From the NCBI GenBank assembly GCA_030077755.1, contig JAQJZZ010000008.1:310001-374000 (forward strand): DNA of 64,000 bases, in the 5' to 3' direction. The notes under the pieces were generated by a model. The model was not told the origin of the DNA, searched no databases, and was given only the letters and a program-made list of their open reading frames with translations. The stretch's first letter is position 1. The number at the start of each line of letters is the position of its first letter. Position numbers and translations under genes: made by a program. This DNA is from Filosporella fistucella (taxonomy: Eukaryota; Ascomycota; Leotiomycetes; Helotiales). Of the stretch, positions 48,282 through 60,310 are shown piece after piece.

Positions 48282-49159
48282 TTCCTTCTCTTTACCCCAT
48301 TCTTGAAACTTTTAGTCCGAGTTATCTACGTGATATAAGCTCAATAAAGACCCAGTATCCGTATCAAGATTTTCCTTCCTCTCAAGCTACTTACTTAGCT
48401 ACCTCTCTGCCCCACCCCCGCAACGGAACACAACAACCAGCCTCTTCCCCATATCCATACCTACCTACATATCCCCAGCTTTCCCCGCAACCTACCCATC
48501 AAGCATCATATAATCACATCATCACATCATCATCCCATCTATCGGGACCATCTATCCGTCTCATATACAAGTACAGGTACAAGTACACTTCCCGGCACAT
48601 TCGGTTTCCAATCACCCGTCCTAAACCCAAAATCTTGGCTGCATACAAGACTTTATATACAAACGGAAAGGTATATATAAAACGCCCGTGGTACGACCGA
48701 AGAACCAGCTCAAAATATGCAGGAACCAAGTTCGTAAACGTAGGTAGGTGTTGATGGAATAAGTGAGGTTACATTGGTACCCCGCTTCTGCTGGTTCGCT
48801 TAAATGAGGAGCAGGTGAGGACCGAGGATGAGCCGGATAGGGGGGATGATCGCCGTTTGTGCTTTTGTAAGGTAAAGGTACCGTTGGTAGGCGAGGTAGG
48901 TGCGAGGAAGAAGGAAATTGAGTTTGATAAGTCCACATTGCTTGAAGTGGACGCTCATTTTATGTACCTATGTTAATGAAAGAACTTGAGAGCCGGAACC
49001 GATTACTGTATCAAAGAAAAAGATATGTCTAGCTCTGAACTGCTGAACTAGCTAGTAGAAACCCAGACTACTATTTCCATTGCTCGAAAAAAGAACCGTT
49101 TAGCTATGTCCAAGGGGCATGCTTGGGGTGTGGAACATTATTGCCAAAAACGAAATATG

Positions 49160-49430
49160 ACCAAATTAAATCCCACATGAGCTTGCATCACTTGCCGTCG
49201 ATTTCGATACTAGGAGCCGTGCGCCGGGAAAAAATATTTCGAGGCAAGAAACTAGGCAAAGAGCCTCACTAACGGCTATACGCCGGTGAACAGCTCAAAC
49301 CACCCGTCAAGTCTGATTTTCACAGCAATAGAGGCCAGGGGCCTCGAATTGCTGGAAACGTTAAAATCAGATCCTGTATGAGCTCGTATTATTTGCGTGG
49401 TTTACTAAAGTTGGATGGCACACCGGGTTC
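49160..49430. repeat. Two diverged copies of a short direct repeat
   Basis: The segment with ATGAGCTTGCATCACTTGC (49177-49195) recurs as ATGAGCTCGTATTATTTGC (49378-49396). All four differences are C/T transitions. Flanks are also alike: TTAAATC before and GCCGGG/ACCGGG after. The copies are about 200 bp apart and probably stem from a duplicated, mutated element. Confidence 0.5.
49312..49371. repeat. Three-stem imperfect hairpin
   Basis: Nested perfect arms are read inward: TCTGATTTT (49312-49320) with AAAATCAGA (49363-49371), AGCAAT (49324-49329) with ATTGCT (49348-49353), and GAGGCC (49331-49336) with GGCCTC (49340-49345). The apical loop is AGG. Twenty-one base pairs in 60 nt is far above chance for AT-rich spacer. 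Confidence 0.75.
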
Positions 49431-49698
49431 AAAGTCATGCGGGGAGGGGAAATAAGATAAGAGCTTTCTAAGAGACGAAATACAAAGAACAATCACAATG
49501 CATCAAGATTCTCACATTCACAAAATCATGTCTCATGCACACAATGACTATCAAAGTCAACGTATTCATTGCCTCCTGGCATGTAAATACAAAAGCCATC
49601 AATAATCCAACAATCCCTAGATCCCTCGAGACCCTATAATCCAAAGTCCAAACGCCAATGCTATGCAATTCAATATACAATTCCTCCGCTAGCTAGGT

Positions 49699-52600
49699 CT
49701 ACCCAAAGCGTCTGAAGCCTTCTACACCCAAGGTAGGAACTTCTATCCATTTCAACCCAGGCACACCTTCTTGACGTCTTCGCTCGGTGAAATTGTTGCA
49801 CTCCCCCACCACTCCCATCCATTCGGCTAGTGCTCTACCGGCATATTTGGCTCTCTGGGCACGTTCTATTCCCCCTTCATGTGGATCTTTGGCAGTAACC
49901 TCTCGAGTAGTGTTCGGGACACGAGCTCCAAGGGTCGATTGAGCTGCAGCCGGGAGACGAGGGGGACAGAGACGACGATCGCTAGTAGCCATGTTGCCTG
50001 AGCTATTGCGGGAAGTTGAATTTTGAGGGCTATGGGAATTTGGCTTCTCAAAGTGTTGGCTCCACTCAAGAGAAAACTTAAAGCAGTATGCGCGGTGGGT
50101 GGATGATGCTGGTGGAGTTTCACTGTCTGTGCTTGAGGTTTTTGAATGCATTGTTGGTCGAGAGCGAGCAATTGCTGTCTCGCGCCGAGCCTCTTCTAGA
50201 GTTTTAGTTGGGGATGCCACACGAGGTTTCTCCTTCTCACTTTGGGGTGGGTTGGCGTTCTCTTGAGTATTGAAGGTAGATGGAAGCATTTTGCCCATGA
50301 ATGTCCAACGCTTCTTATTTGACGCAGCAGAAGGGGCATCTGTTGTGAGTTTAGGATTCGAAAGATCTGAAGTATCAATTTTCGAGAGGCTAGCTAGGGA
50401 TGAATGTCGCTTGTAAGCCGAAGGTTGAGTTGTTCCGGGAGTGCCAGAGGTGTTTACAATTCCATCGAATCCAAGGAAAAGACTCGCAGCCGGAGATTGA
50501 TTATCATTACGGATGATTAATAGACGTCGGCCTGGTGCTGGATGGCAAGGTGCTGTCGATGGTAAAAGGCTGTTTGTTTGTTCTGCCTGATGTTTCAAGA
50601 ATAAATAATGTGCCCAGCTCAATTTTATTCGAGTAGATGCTGCACAAAATATTTTGCTGTGAAATGTTAGCTTGGCCAAGGTATCGAGTAATCTAACTTA
50701 CGCATCCAATTCGGTGGCTTCTCCGTCATCACGACAGAGCCGCCAACACAACAATCGCATGAAATATGCCCGCACCATTGGACACCAGTGATTGAAGAAT
50801 TTATCAAATGTCTCCTCGCTCAGCAGCCAATCCAAACACATGATTTCCTTCCGGCGTTCGTCACTTGCAATTACATGCCAGGACGTGAACAGAAAAGCGA
50901 ACAGCCGAATCTCAGACATGCTATTTTCAGATTGTAGCATCTTCTTGCAAACATCAAGCCAGAAATACCAATCGATAAAGTCTGTATCAAGGCTATGAGC
51001 ATGATGAAAGCGGACAAAGATCATCAACGCCTCTTCCATAAAATCACAGAGAACAAAACAAGCATTGTGATCGAACATGCCGGTCCTGCGAGCCGACGCC
51101 TGCATCATTTTACCGAAGGCTTCGCCAAATGTAAGCCTGGCCATATGATAATCAGCTGGCCGCTCAGAAATGAAATCTCGCAGCAGCATAATCAACCGAT
51201 TCTCGGCCATTAATCTTGCAGAATTATTAGATGGCAATGGAAGTGCCGCAGCAGTAGCATCAGCTCCTGCAAGGACATCATCAAACGTGATGGGTAGTGG
51301 GTCAGCTGAAGGTTGTCGATGAATAGTGCTATCCAGAGACGTCAAAATCTGTGCTTGCACAAGTATGAAACCTGTCAAATTAGCTTTTGTGCCTAATGCG
51401 CGGTGATAGACTTACCTGGTGCTCTAGCCTTTTCGATGATCGATAGATCGGATGGCATAAACTCTTCTGCCAGAATGTGATAATGCTTTGCAAATACGAA
51501 AAATAGATCACTATCCCGACCACACCATCTAGTAACCCACGGACCATGCCAATTGATCTTGGCAGCCAATACTGCCAAACGAGGCTCTTTTCGCAATTGG
51601 GTTGCCATTGATTTTGGAGACGACCAGCCTAAACAATGAATGTGTGTTGGGAAAGGTGTAATAAGGTCATCCTGGTCAACTTTATTTACTCGCCGCGGCA
51701 TTCCCAATTCATCCGCAACACGACGAAGTGTATCTGCATGTAATTTCCACAGCCGAACTAACACTTCTGCTACTCCAGGCACGAAAAAAAAAGCATATGC
51801 AGCTGCTTTCCCACAGAATGTGACAAGACTAGCTGGTGCGTGTCTCAATGACATTTTATCTACTACGAAGCTCATCTGAGTAAGAAGATTTTGGATGAAG
51901 AGATTTCGTGTATTGTGATAGACAGACTCGATCATGAATTGAGATGCAGAAGAGCTGAGAGATGCTGATGACTTCCTTTTCAGTGGGTGCTTTCGCTCAG
52001 GAGATCGGTTCGAGGAACGTTCTGATAATGGAGCGAAATGACTTGGTGCAAGTCTCCACTCAGGTCTTGTCATAATTGCGTAACAAGCCTCCAGCAAAAT
52101 TGGCCGATCCACACCACTGACAGTCTGGTTTTGTCTCCCATCCAGCACTTCTAAAAGCCCAGTCCACCACTTATTAAGGATTGTGATTCTGCGATCGAGG
52201 TCTTCTGGTCTGAGATTCTTGTTGGATGGATGTGCAGAATGATTTCGTAGAAATGGTAAAAGTGACGCTCGCACCACATTTGTTTTCAAAGACCAGCTTT
52301 TGGCCTGAAACTTTGAGAAATCATTCTCTAAAGATCTGAAGGCGGACCACAACTCATCTCGCCTGCGAGGAGGAATATCGATATTAACCTTCTCACTTGA
52401 CGAGTTCTTCGGCAGAGGTGGCACTTTATCTGTAGATGTTCTGGGTGTGGATTTTTCCATAGAGCTCCTTGGAAGGCTGCTCGAGGACGAGTTGACGGAA
52501 TTGAAATTCGTGAAATTCATTAGGACGCTCTGGGGTCTGGTTTTGAGCTTTTGTAGGGTTGAGGGAGGTTTAGGAGGTCTGATTGGGTTTTCGGAGACTT

Positions 52601-53288
52601 TAGATAGAGAGGGTTTGTCGAGCATCGAAGGCAGCACCACGGACCGGTTGGAGGCGGAAATGGGACTGCCCGTCATCTTCGAATCGTTTGTAGGTCCATT
52701 ATTCTCTGTATGATTGATTGTATTTCGTCGACTTGGAGATGGTGATCTTGAAGAGGTCATCCATGACTTCCTGGCAAATGTAGCAAACGATTCTGATACA
52801 GTTTTCGTTTTATTGTCCCGGGCAGCCTTGGAAATTGAAGGTACAGGAGGGGCATCGCTAGGTATTGTATTGACTGACTGGGAAGAGATTTGCCGCTCTG
52901 GAGAACCCTTCACTCTCTGTATCCATGATTTGGGTCGTGCGACCAAGGACTTCCTCCTCCCGACCCGTTCGAGCTTTGGTCGTTCCTCTTTCGTCAGCCG
53001 ATTTCCATTCTTCGCATTCGCACCATTCGCCGTCTGCGACTCTGTTGGAACGTCCGCAGGCAGTTCTGAAGACACGTAATTGTCTAGTTCCTTCTCTGAC
53101 TGGAATTGTATGTCGAGGAGAGGCAGGCTGGTGAAACTAGCCGATCTGGGGAGTTCGTCATTCAGCCGAGTTGTCGGACGTTTATAATCGAAGTTAACCA
53201 AGTCTGCAATGTTAGGAGAGGAGTGGGAGCGAGGTAATGCGGCATTGTTATCGAGGACCGGGGACATTGTCAACATTGGACCTTGCAT
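49699..53288 (-). CDS. Large fungal protein, DUF1765-like
   Basis: I read three exons on the minus strand, 53288-51416, 51371-50702 and 50656-49699, giving 1166 residues. The N-terminal 330 residues are Ser/Pro-rich and probably disordered and phosphorylated (RSHSSPN, SRSPSPSRR). A helical conserved part spans about 340-850, with blocks such as LNKWWTGLLEVLDGR and LLEACYAIMTRPEWR, and later WHVIASDERRKEIMCLDWLL. These agree, from memory, with the fungal DUF1765 family. The C-terminal 250 residues are low complexity, ending in a small conserved cap with RAKYAGRALAEWMG. No membrane helix is evident. The biochemical function is unknown. Exon joins restore phase and give family-like sequence, so the model is likely right. 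Confidence 0.85.
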
Positions 53289-55607
53289 GCCTACGTGGGC
53301 TGCGGTGTCATGGCAGTTGGGGCCGGAGGTATCAGACCATGGAGCTCATAAGTGTTTCTGATGCCAGAAGGTATTCGAGGTAATGCGATTCGAGATGAGG
53401 TATAACGAGTGTGAAAACGAATCCCAGAGGAGGCAGAAGAGATTCGAGGTAAGGTAGGGAGCAGGACCGAGGCGGCGTTTGTTTCACGCTGGTGACTTGG
53501 AAGTGGATTCCTGGCGATTAGAGATAGGCGCAATATTAGAGTGGTATTGTCGCAGATTGATTGAAGACGACGATAAGAGGGGAGCCAGCAAGCAAACGAA
53601 TGTGGATATATGAAGCAGCGACGGTGTGAATATGTGAGTTGAGGTGAAAACGAATGATGGAATGAGCAAACTGTGTTCCAAATAAAAAGTTGCGTCGTGG
53701 TGGAGGAGCGGGTGGCAGTGAGTGCCTAGCGTTAATTCTCTATCAGTGCATTTGTGGTGGTGCTTGGTGTTCGACGCTGGAGTGCCATGCTTTGCGGCTT
53801 TGCCATGTGCAGTAGAGTCTATTATTAACCTTGCAACAGCCACCAGTTTGAACAATCACAAAATACCAAATTCATCTTGGTAATACAGTCTATTGTCATG
53901 AATAATTCAATGGAATCCAGAAGTAGGATCCCTATAAATTTGTTTGAAGGGATCGCAGAAAATCTATGCTCTATTATGACCTTTTAATTACACTAACTCA
54001 TAAGAGTGAAAGGCAATGAACGGCCTGTCAAGACTATCATTGTCTCGGGACAATCCTCGGTCAAAATGGCACAGAAATCAGGATTGCATCAAATATGTTG
54101 TGCAGGTATGTTATAGAATTCTCGTTAACTTGGTTGTCGAGGCAATCAATCATGATAGTACTTGATATCTTCAGCATCTGGTCATTACAAAGTTTAGAAT
54201 CTTCTGCAGACCTCTGACCGCCTTCTTAGTTAGACATCTGTTCCGCGCTTCCTATAAATCAGCCTCCCCCATCTAGCCCCTTGTATCTCAGAGTTCTTCG
54301 GCAAGGCGCCTGCCACGATTCAAAATGATTCAGATATCCGCCGCACCAAAAGCAACTTTTTCAATATTCTAATGCATTCGCCAATGCAGCTGCGCTTGAT
54401 GACCTCTCGCCCCTTTTGCCTATTCAATCAATTCATGCTCGAGCCTCTCCAGGCTTGGCCGTGCTGATGTTCCTGCCGACACTTCATTCGTGAGGTTTTT
54501 GGCAATCTCGCTGCAAGTCTCAGCTCTACAGGCTGTATCAAAGAACTGTTTTACTTTTCTCATGCAGACTGAGTTGTCCGGTTGATTTTAGCAGGCAGTG
54601 TTGTTACACGGCTCGGATACCATCGTCCTTCAGACTTCCAGAATAACTGATGAAGTTGATAACGAAATGGTATATAGTTGACGTTGATAGATTTCCTCAT
54701 CTGGGTGCGATGGTACGCTGAACCCAGATTTCAAGATTGGAGATTTGCCGCAGAATGAAATCCTAGCAGACGCCAATCATTCGGATGGTGATGACCCTGG
54801 ATATTGACAGATACCCCTGAGCTGAATTGCCGACGAGAAGATAACGTCACCAAAAGAAGTATTGCGAGTAAAAAGAAGTATGAAGAGGCTAGGAAACAAG
54901 ACTCTGCCATAATTAATTATGTACAGAATTTTGACATGTCAGAACTAATTGGGGAAGCGTATAGATCCGATAATGTATTGACTTCGAGTTACGCAGCTTT
55001 AGAAATATCATGAAAGGATCTGCAGCCCACAGCACAAATTTCCGATGCTTGCATATCAGATCCCGAGCATCCGAACAAGCTTTGACACAGGTTATTTTGG
55101 GTGATATGTTGGAGGAGGAAACTTATAACCCTCCGACAGACTCTGGAGAGAATCTGGTAACATTATATTTTTGTATTGCATCCGTAGCACCTGATCTAGA
55201 GGCAATTATATAGCTAACTTTCTGCCATGGTTGGTTTATAAACTTCGGGATTTTGTCGGATGAATGTCGGGATAATGCGATAAGGATAGGTACCTAGGTA
55301 AAGAGCCGATATTCTTGAGCCTCATCATTTGGTATCGAAACCACCATCCAGACTGCCTTAAATCAGAATCACATGAAGGACAAGTCAACTTGTCCATTCG
55401 CGCACCTCCATGATCTTCTTTGACATGTTTTTCAGCTTTGACAGATCTGCGAACTTTCTCAAAAGTGAATTGCTCTCACAATTTGTCTTCTGAATCAGTC
55501 TGCTCTCACCGACTTCAAAAATCCGCATGCCTCGTCGATACCACAACACCTGGGGACTCAGCATCACTGCAACCTGAAACTCTACCTGATACTCTACGGC
55601 GACAATC
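53289..55607. other. Long spacer
   Basis: This 2.3 kb region includes the promoter and leader of the DUF1765-like gene. A minus-strand open frame 53484-53855 probably lies in its 5' UTR. Short plus-strand frames at 54804-55213 look like possible coding relics but lack family support. Confidence 0.45.
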
Positions 55608-57447
55608 ATGGCTCCGTCACTTCAATTGCTTGACCTACCTAGCGAGATCATAGCTCTAATTCTGACTATGCTATGTCGCCAGAGTCGAGAGAGGAAGCAA
55701 TCACTGCTCAATATTCGTTTGGTGTGCAAGAAGTTGGAGATTCACGCTAGGCCATTTGTGTTCAGATGCATATCTCTGGACTATACGAATCTCTCGAACG
55801 CGACTTCCGGATCCCAGCCATTGGATTATACAGTGTTAGATAGGATGGGACATTTGACCGATTCCCTTTCATTGGATTTCATGGTTGTCCGAGGCTTTGG
55901 TTCGTTAGTCCCTCTTCAGAGCTATATGTGTCTACACTTTTTGGTTCATTGCCCTACTTCTCCATTAGTATGGCTGCAAGTTAGTTGCTGCATGTTTCAC
56001 GCGACAGCATGTTCAATGGAAACATTACTAACCTTCCCAGCGGAATGCGCACCTTTAATGAAAGTTTTGAAGGAGCACATCCCTTCAAGTCCAGAAGTTA
56101 TATCACTCCTCACACTCGCCGAAAAGTGCTGTACCAATATGGGTGAATGTAACATTGAGGACTTCCGACATGCCTTAAATGTAAGAAAGCCAGCCTGAAT
56201 TCGCTTGGAGGGGTCCATATCTAAGTTCTATACAGGACATTTTGATCCGCATACCACAACTAAAATCGCTGAAATTGAGTCTACCTTTCCCGATCCTCGG
56301 AAAGTACTCTCGAACTGCCACGAGATTGTTTGCAACAACACTGGCCGATATCGCAAAGAGAGATCCCGAGATTTCCCAAACAATTGATTGTCTGGTTCTC
56401 GACCAATTGTCTGATAGAACAATCCGTGATATTTGCAGCACCCATATCGATGTTGGAAACGCCTTTAATATCTTCTCGGGTTTGAAAAGGCTCTACATAT
56501 CACTCATGAGAGAGATACGCATGTGGGGTGAATCATCATTTGGACAGCTCCTTTGGCTTCTGATTAGTAAGGCAGTAAACCTTGAATCATTAGCTTTGGT
56601 AAAGTCCAATTCCACCTCCAATCCAATAACGAGGATGTTTCGAAACTATGGAGATACTCATTTAATGAACCAGAGACTTCTGCCGTACCATGATGGTATG
56701 GCTTCTAAGCTCATTCATCTTCGATGCCTGGAACTCAAGCACTTAGACTTACAACCAGATAAACTTTTTAACTTGATTGCCGACACAGCACCCTCTTTGA
56801 AAGACCTGCAATTAATTCACGTCAACCTCAGCATATTCAACTTTTCTCATGAAAATGACCAAGTACTCTGGATTGGACGACCTGATCAAGAACAACCTCA
56901 GAGTTACATATGGGTCTCACAACGCCTACGGGACATCCCAGATCTGAAACTAGAAATCTTCAGAGTTAGTGAATTAGGATACAGTCCGAATATTCAAGAT
57001 CATGATATTGATCCAATGTACGACACTGTTGACCCCTTAGGCCTGGAGAGAAATTTCGACGTCCGGTTTCTAAGCGCTTTCAAGTATGGTATACAAGAGA
57101 GCGAATCTTTGGATGCGCCTCGCCGTGATGTAGCGGAATCGTCTCTTCTCCCTATATCCAACCGCGAACTCGCCCGTACTCGCGCAGCACACGCTCTTCG
57201 GACCGACTGGGATGCACTTTACCACCAGGAGAAAGGAGGAAGCTCGGCCTCCGACATTAGCCGCTCTCTGGATGGCGTGTTTGTGAACAAGAATGAGCGA
57301 GCTACGAAGCAGCTACAAGATATAATAACGATTTTGGACAGAGGCTCTGACCTTGTTGATGCTCAACTCAGGAGGGTGAGAGAAGAGGGCGTGGCTGTGC
57401 CGACTGTTATGACACTGCCCGAGGATGTATCGCCAGTCAATGAATGA
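55608..57447 (+). CDS. F-box/LRR-like hypothetical protein
   Basis: I read two exons, 55608-56180 and 56236-57447, giving 594 residues. The start LLDLPSEIIALILTML (7-22) is an F-box-like motif (LPxEIIxxIL), followed by RLVCKKLEIHARPFVFRCISL, here split as RLVCKKLEIHA and RPFVFRCISL. Leucine-rich segments typical of degenerate LRRs follow (IPQLKSLKLSL, LRCLELKHLDL, LKDLQLIHVNLS). A C-terminal charged helix (about 490-580) closes the protein. Fungal genes of this type encode candidate substrate adaptors of SCF ubiquitin ligases or orphan proteins. The single intron (55 bp) has a GTAAGA donor. The Cys/Met-rich stretch at about 105-140 is unlike its surroundings and may hide a further intron. Confidence 0.78.
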
Positions 57448-58733
57448 GATTGGCTCGAACCCCAAATTAGAGGAAAGTGGGGATGAATGCGGTCAAAAAG
57501 TGGAAACCAAGGCCTCTTGAGTGACATAGGAGATAAGTCACGTAGTGGTAAGGTCCTCGATGCAGGTCGAAATGCAATATTCTTCAATAGTTGATGCTCA
57601 AGCCAACAGTTTGGTGTAGATTCGCGAGGCAATTGCGTAACTGGTTTCATAAAAGAGTCAAAACAACACCATAAGTTTTGAAGTATAGCACAGAAGGCGT
57701 TTTTTCTTTTATTCTGTTTCCAGAAATGTACGGCTACAAAGTGACAAATTTTAAACCAGCAGACTCCTATAATTCCATTAATGCAGCAGCATCAGTTTTT
57801 AAAATCTTGGATGTGCCGAAATTGACGGTAATCAAGGTCGGATGAAATTTGGCAATCATGCTATCAATCTCGATTTTCAGCTTCATCTCATCAAGGTCAC
57901 GTGTCAGTATTTAAAATAAATTTGTTTAGCAAGTTCGGAGACATACATATCAGACCAAGAATTTACAGCGATACTATTTTGGTATGTTTTCACAGATGCT
58001 ATGTCACTGTAGTCCATTTCAGGGAAATAGGAAGTGGAATGCCAAGGCGGTTCCCCCCTTTCTCAGCTCGCTTATTGCAGTCAACAGTCATGTCTGGTGT
58101 GGAAGCAGTCACTGAGAATATTGCGGGAGAACAAGCTTCAATTTGTTATGATTGCTGTGTGTTTCATGAAATGAATTGGAATTTGTATCGACATGTGAAA
58201 TAAATGATATTTCTAACCATTGGGTACATGATAACTTGGAGAGCTGCTGCCACAGATTCGCTGCGATGGGCTCTCTGGCTTTTCTGTCCATTTATCCTCT
58301 TCAGGAGTGCTTGGGCAATAATTAATGGCTGAGGAAGCTGTTTGATTGCCACAAAGAACTTGCAATTCTAGCACTGTACCGTGCTTCTTTCCTGGTGTCA
58401 AAGGCGGTCGCGGCTAAACTGCGTAGCAATATGGCGCTATCCGTATTTAGATACTTAAACGATGGCAATAGGGGAGCGAAAATTGGAAGGAGATCCGTGC
58501 GAACGTTGACTCCTTTTAGATCCAGATCTCTCTTGTAAACATTGAAAATTTGTCAACGTAACTTTCAGACCTCACCACAACGTGCAGATTTGCAACTTTG
58601 CCCAACCCTTGCATTGGCATCAGTAAGTTCCCGCTTGAATGCCATTGATTATTCACTGACGAGGCAGGTCGCCACGCCGACAGAGGCTACCCCCGAATTG
58701 GGACTGGTACCGCCAAATTCGATCTAGTCCGAG
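57448..58733. other. Spacer
   Basis: No gene was recognised. Small open frames at 57901-58203 and 58542-58727 lack support, although the latter lies directly before the next gene and may be 5' UTR. Confidence 0.45.
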
Positions 58734-60310
58734 ATGCGGTCTCTGTTTCTTGAGCCTGAAAGCTCACGATCAACGCGCTCTCGCTCTCCTTCACCATCCT
58801 CGACAACCAGCTCTTCTTCAAGCACGTCTCGCTACGTAACAGCGAACTCTTCTCCAAAGTACATTACTGCGCCTTCTTCTCCAATCCATTCTCCTGAAGG
58901 ATTTGCAATGGCCTCTCAGGACCATCAAGACGCTATGAATTCTCTCGCTGCTCGTTTGGAGCTCGCTGAGATCGATCAACTTGCGGCTCTTCCTCCTTCT
59001 GTTGATTCTAGCTCCCCACCTCTCCTTCCTACCATGATGGTTACTGCTCTACCTACTCTTCTTAATATTGCAGATGACTCTTCAACCACTCTTCCTGCTA
59101 CTGCAGTCCCTACTCCATCACCTCTTCATGCTATGGCAAACACCACTACAACTCCTTTTCCTGCTATTGCAGTCGCTACTCCAACTTCACTTCCCGCTAT
59201 CGAGGTCACTTCTCCATCTGGTGCGCCTGCCACTGAGATCGCTTCTCCATACTCCTCTACTACTTCAGTTTCGTCATCCCGCACCACTGCACGCAACGCA
59301 GCTCCATTGGACAAGTTCCCTCAAGCCACCAATCATGACAAGTTCAAGGCGGCCATCAAGAAGAATGCCCATGGTGTCTTCGAGGCTGTTGTTGAATTGA
59401 GAAACGAGCGTGATGATCTCAAGGCTGAACTTGCTGGTCGCGAATCCATTGTTGCATTGAAGCGTGAGAACGATGACCTGAAGGTCGAACTCACTGGACG
59501 TCAATCCGACTACACTTCTAAAGTCAAGCTTTATGAGACCCTACTTAAGACCAAGGACGCAAAAATGGTTGTCTTGATGAAGATGATCGACCGACTTCAA
59601 CACCCTGAACGTTACCCTCATGATGCTGCAAGCCCTCAGATGGATCAATTTTCATGCTCTGATACTACTTCTCATCATCGCGATGTTGGTAATTCACCAG
59701 AGCAAGGTGTTCGTTCTGATGGCAGATTGGACCCTCATGCTGTATGTATCTCCTCGATCTTTCCTTCCTTTCATCACTGACGTGTCTATAGCAAGCTTTC
59801 GTCCCCAATTTGGGAAGCCCTCAACGAGTTTCTGCACAAGTTCAGGTTCAAGAACACGGACACGCTCACTCTCACCCTCAACCCCAAGGTCAAGCTTCAA
59901 CTTCAGCTTCAGCTTCGACCTCCGCAACCTCAAAGATCGGCGGAGATGAACTCATTGCCGTCATTCGCGGTCTCCCAGCCCGCTTCTTCGGGGTGTGCCC
60001 TCACTCCTTCTCCTCCAACGAGCCGTGCAAGGCAGCTGGCTGCAAGCTGTACAAGCTTTGCCCAGCCTTCAACGAGGAGGGAGGTGAGGGCTGCACCTCG
60101 GAGAAGTGCGGCCTCATTCATGACTATCGAACATGTCATGAAGAGATCGACGGATTCGGCTGCTCGTACAATCGAGTAGACAATGCCAGCCTTCGCAAGA
60201 AGGCACATCTGGAGAAGCGTGCCCATCGGGGCTTGGTTTCGGCCGAGGAGTGGAGCTACCGTGAGGTAGTTGCTGGCCTCCGGGATGCCCACCTGGAGGC
60301 CAGATACTAG
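58734..60310 (+). CDS. CCCH-type zinc-finger protein with coiled coil and 11-residue repeats
   Basis: I read two exons, 58734-59741 and 59792-60310, giving 508 residues. The N-terminus is Ser-rich, followed by an 11-residue tandem repeat (about 98-174). A coiled coil lies at about 215-290 (ELRNERDDLKAEL, LKRENDDLKVEL). A Gln/His/Ser-rich linker follows. The C-terminal Cys-rich region is preceded by ELIAVIRGLPARFFG. It has a finger CX10CX4CX3H (CPAFNEEGGEGC..CGLIH) preceded by a similar CX9CX4C unit in which the His position is Lys (CKLYK). Tandem CCCH fingers usually bind RNA, so a nuclear or cytoplasmic RNA-binding role is plausible. The gene ends with conserved-looking charged helices. No named orthologue was recognised. 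Confidence 0.75.
59025..59255 (+). repeat. 33-bp coding minisatellite (about seven units)
   Basis: Inside the zinc-finger gene, consecutive 33-bp units encode 11-residue repeats such as LPATAVPTPSP, FPAIAVATPTS and LPAIEVTSPSG. Five units from 59091 are clear, and two upstream units are degenerate. Because each unit is a multiple of three, copy-number change keeps the frame. Confidence 0.7.

Larger units (their letters stand above)
48213..49698. other. Spacer with TATA box, hairpin and diverged repeats
   Basis: This 1.5 kb spacer lies between two minus-strand genes. It holds the GH3 promoter, a CAT/ATC-rich simple stretch near 48510-48535, a second TATA-like run at about 48670 without a gene downstream, and the hairpin and diverged repeats listed separately. 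No protein gene was accepted. Confidence 0.5.

Noticed and set aside
53484..53855. Minus-strand frame upstream of the DUF1765-like gene
   Set aside because: It is probably 5' UTR or spacer. No splice path joins it convincingly to the gene.
54804..55213. Two short plus-strand frames
   Set aside because: They have weak protein-like composition only, no ATG-based model linking them and no family.
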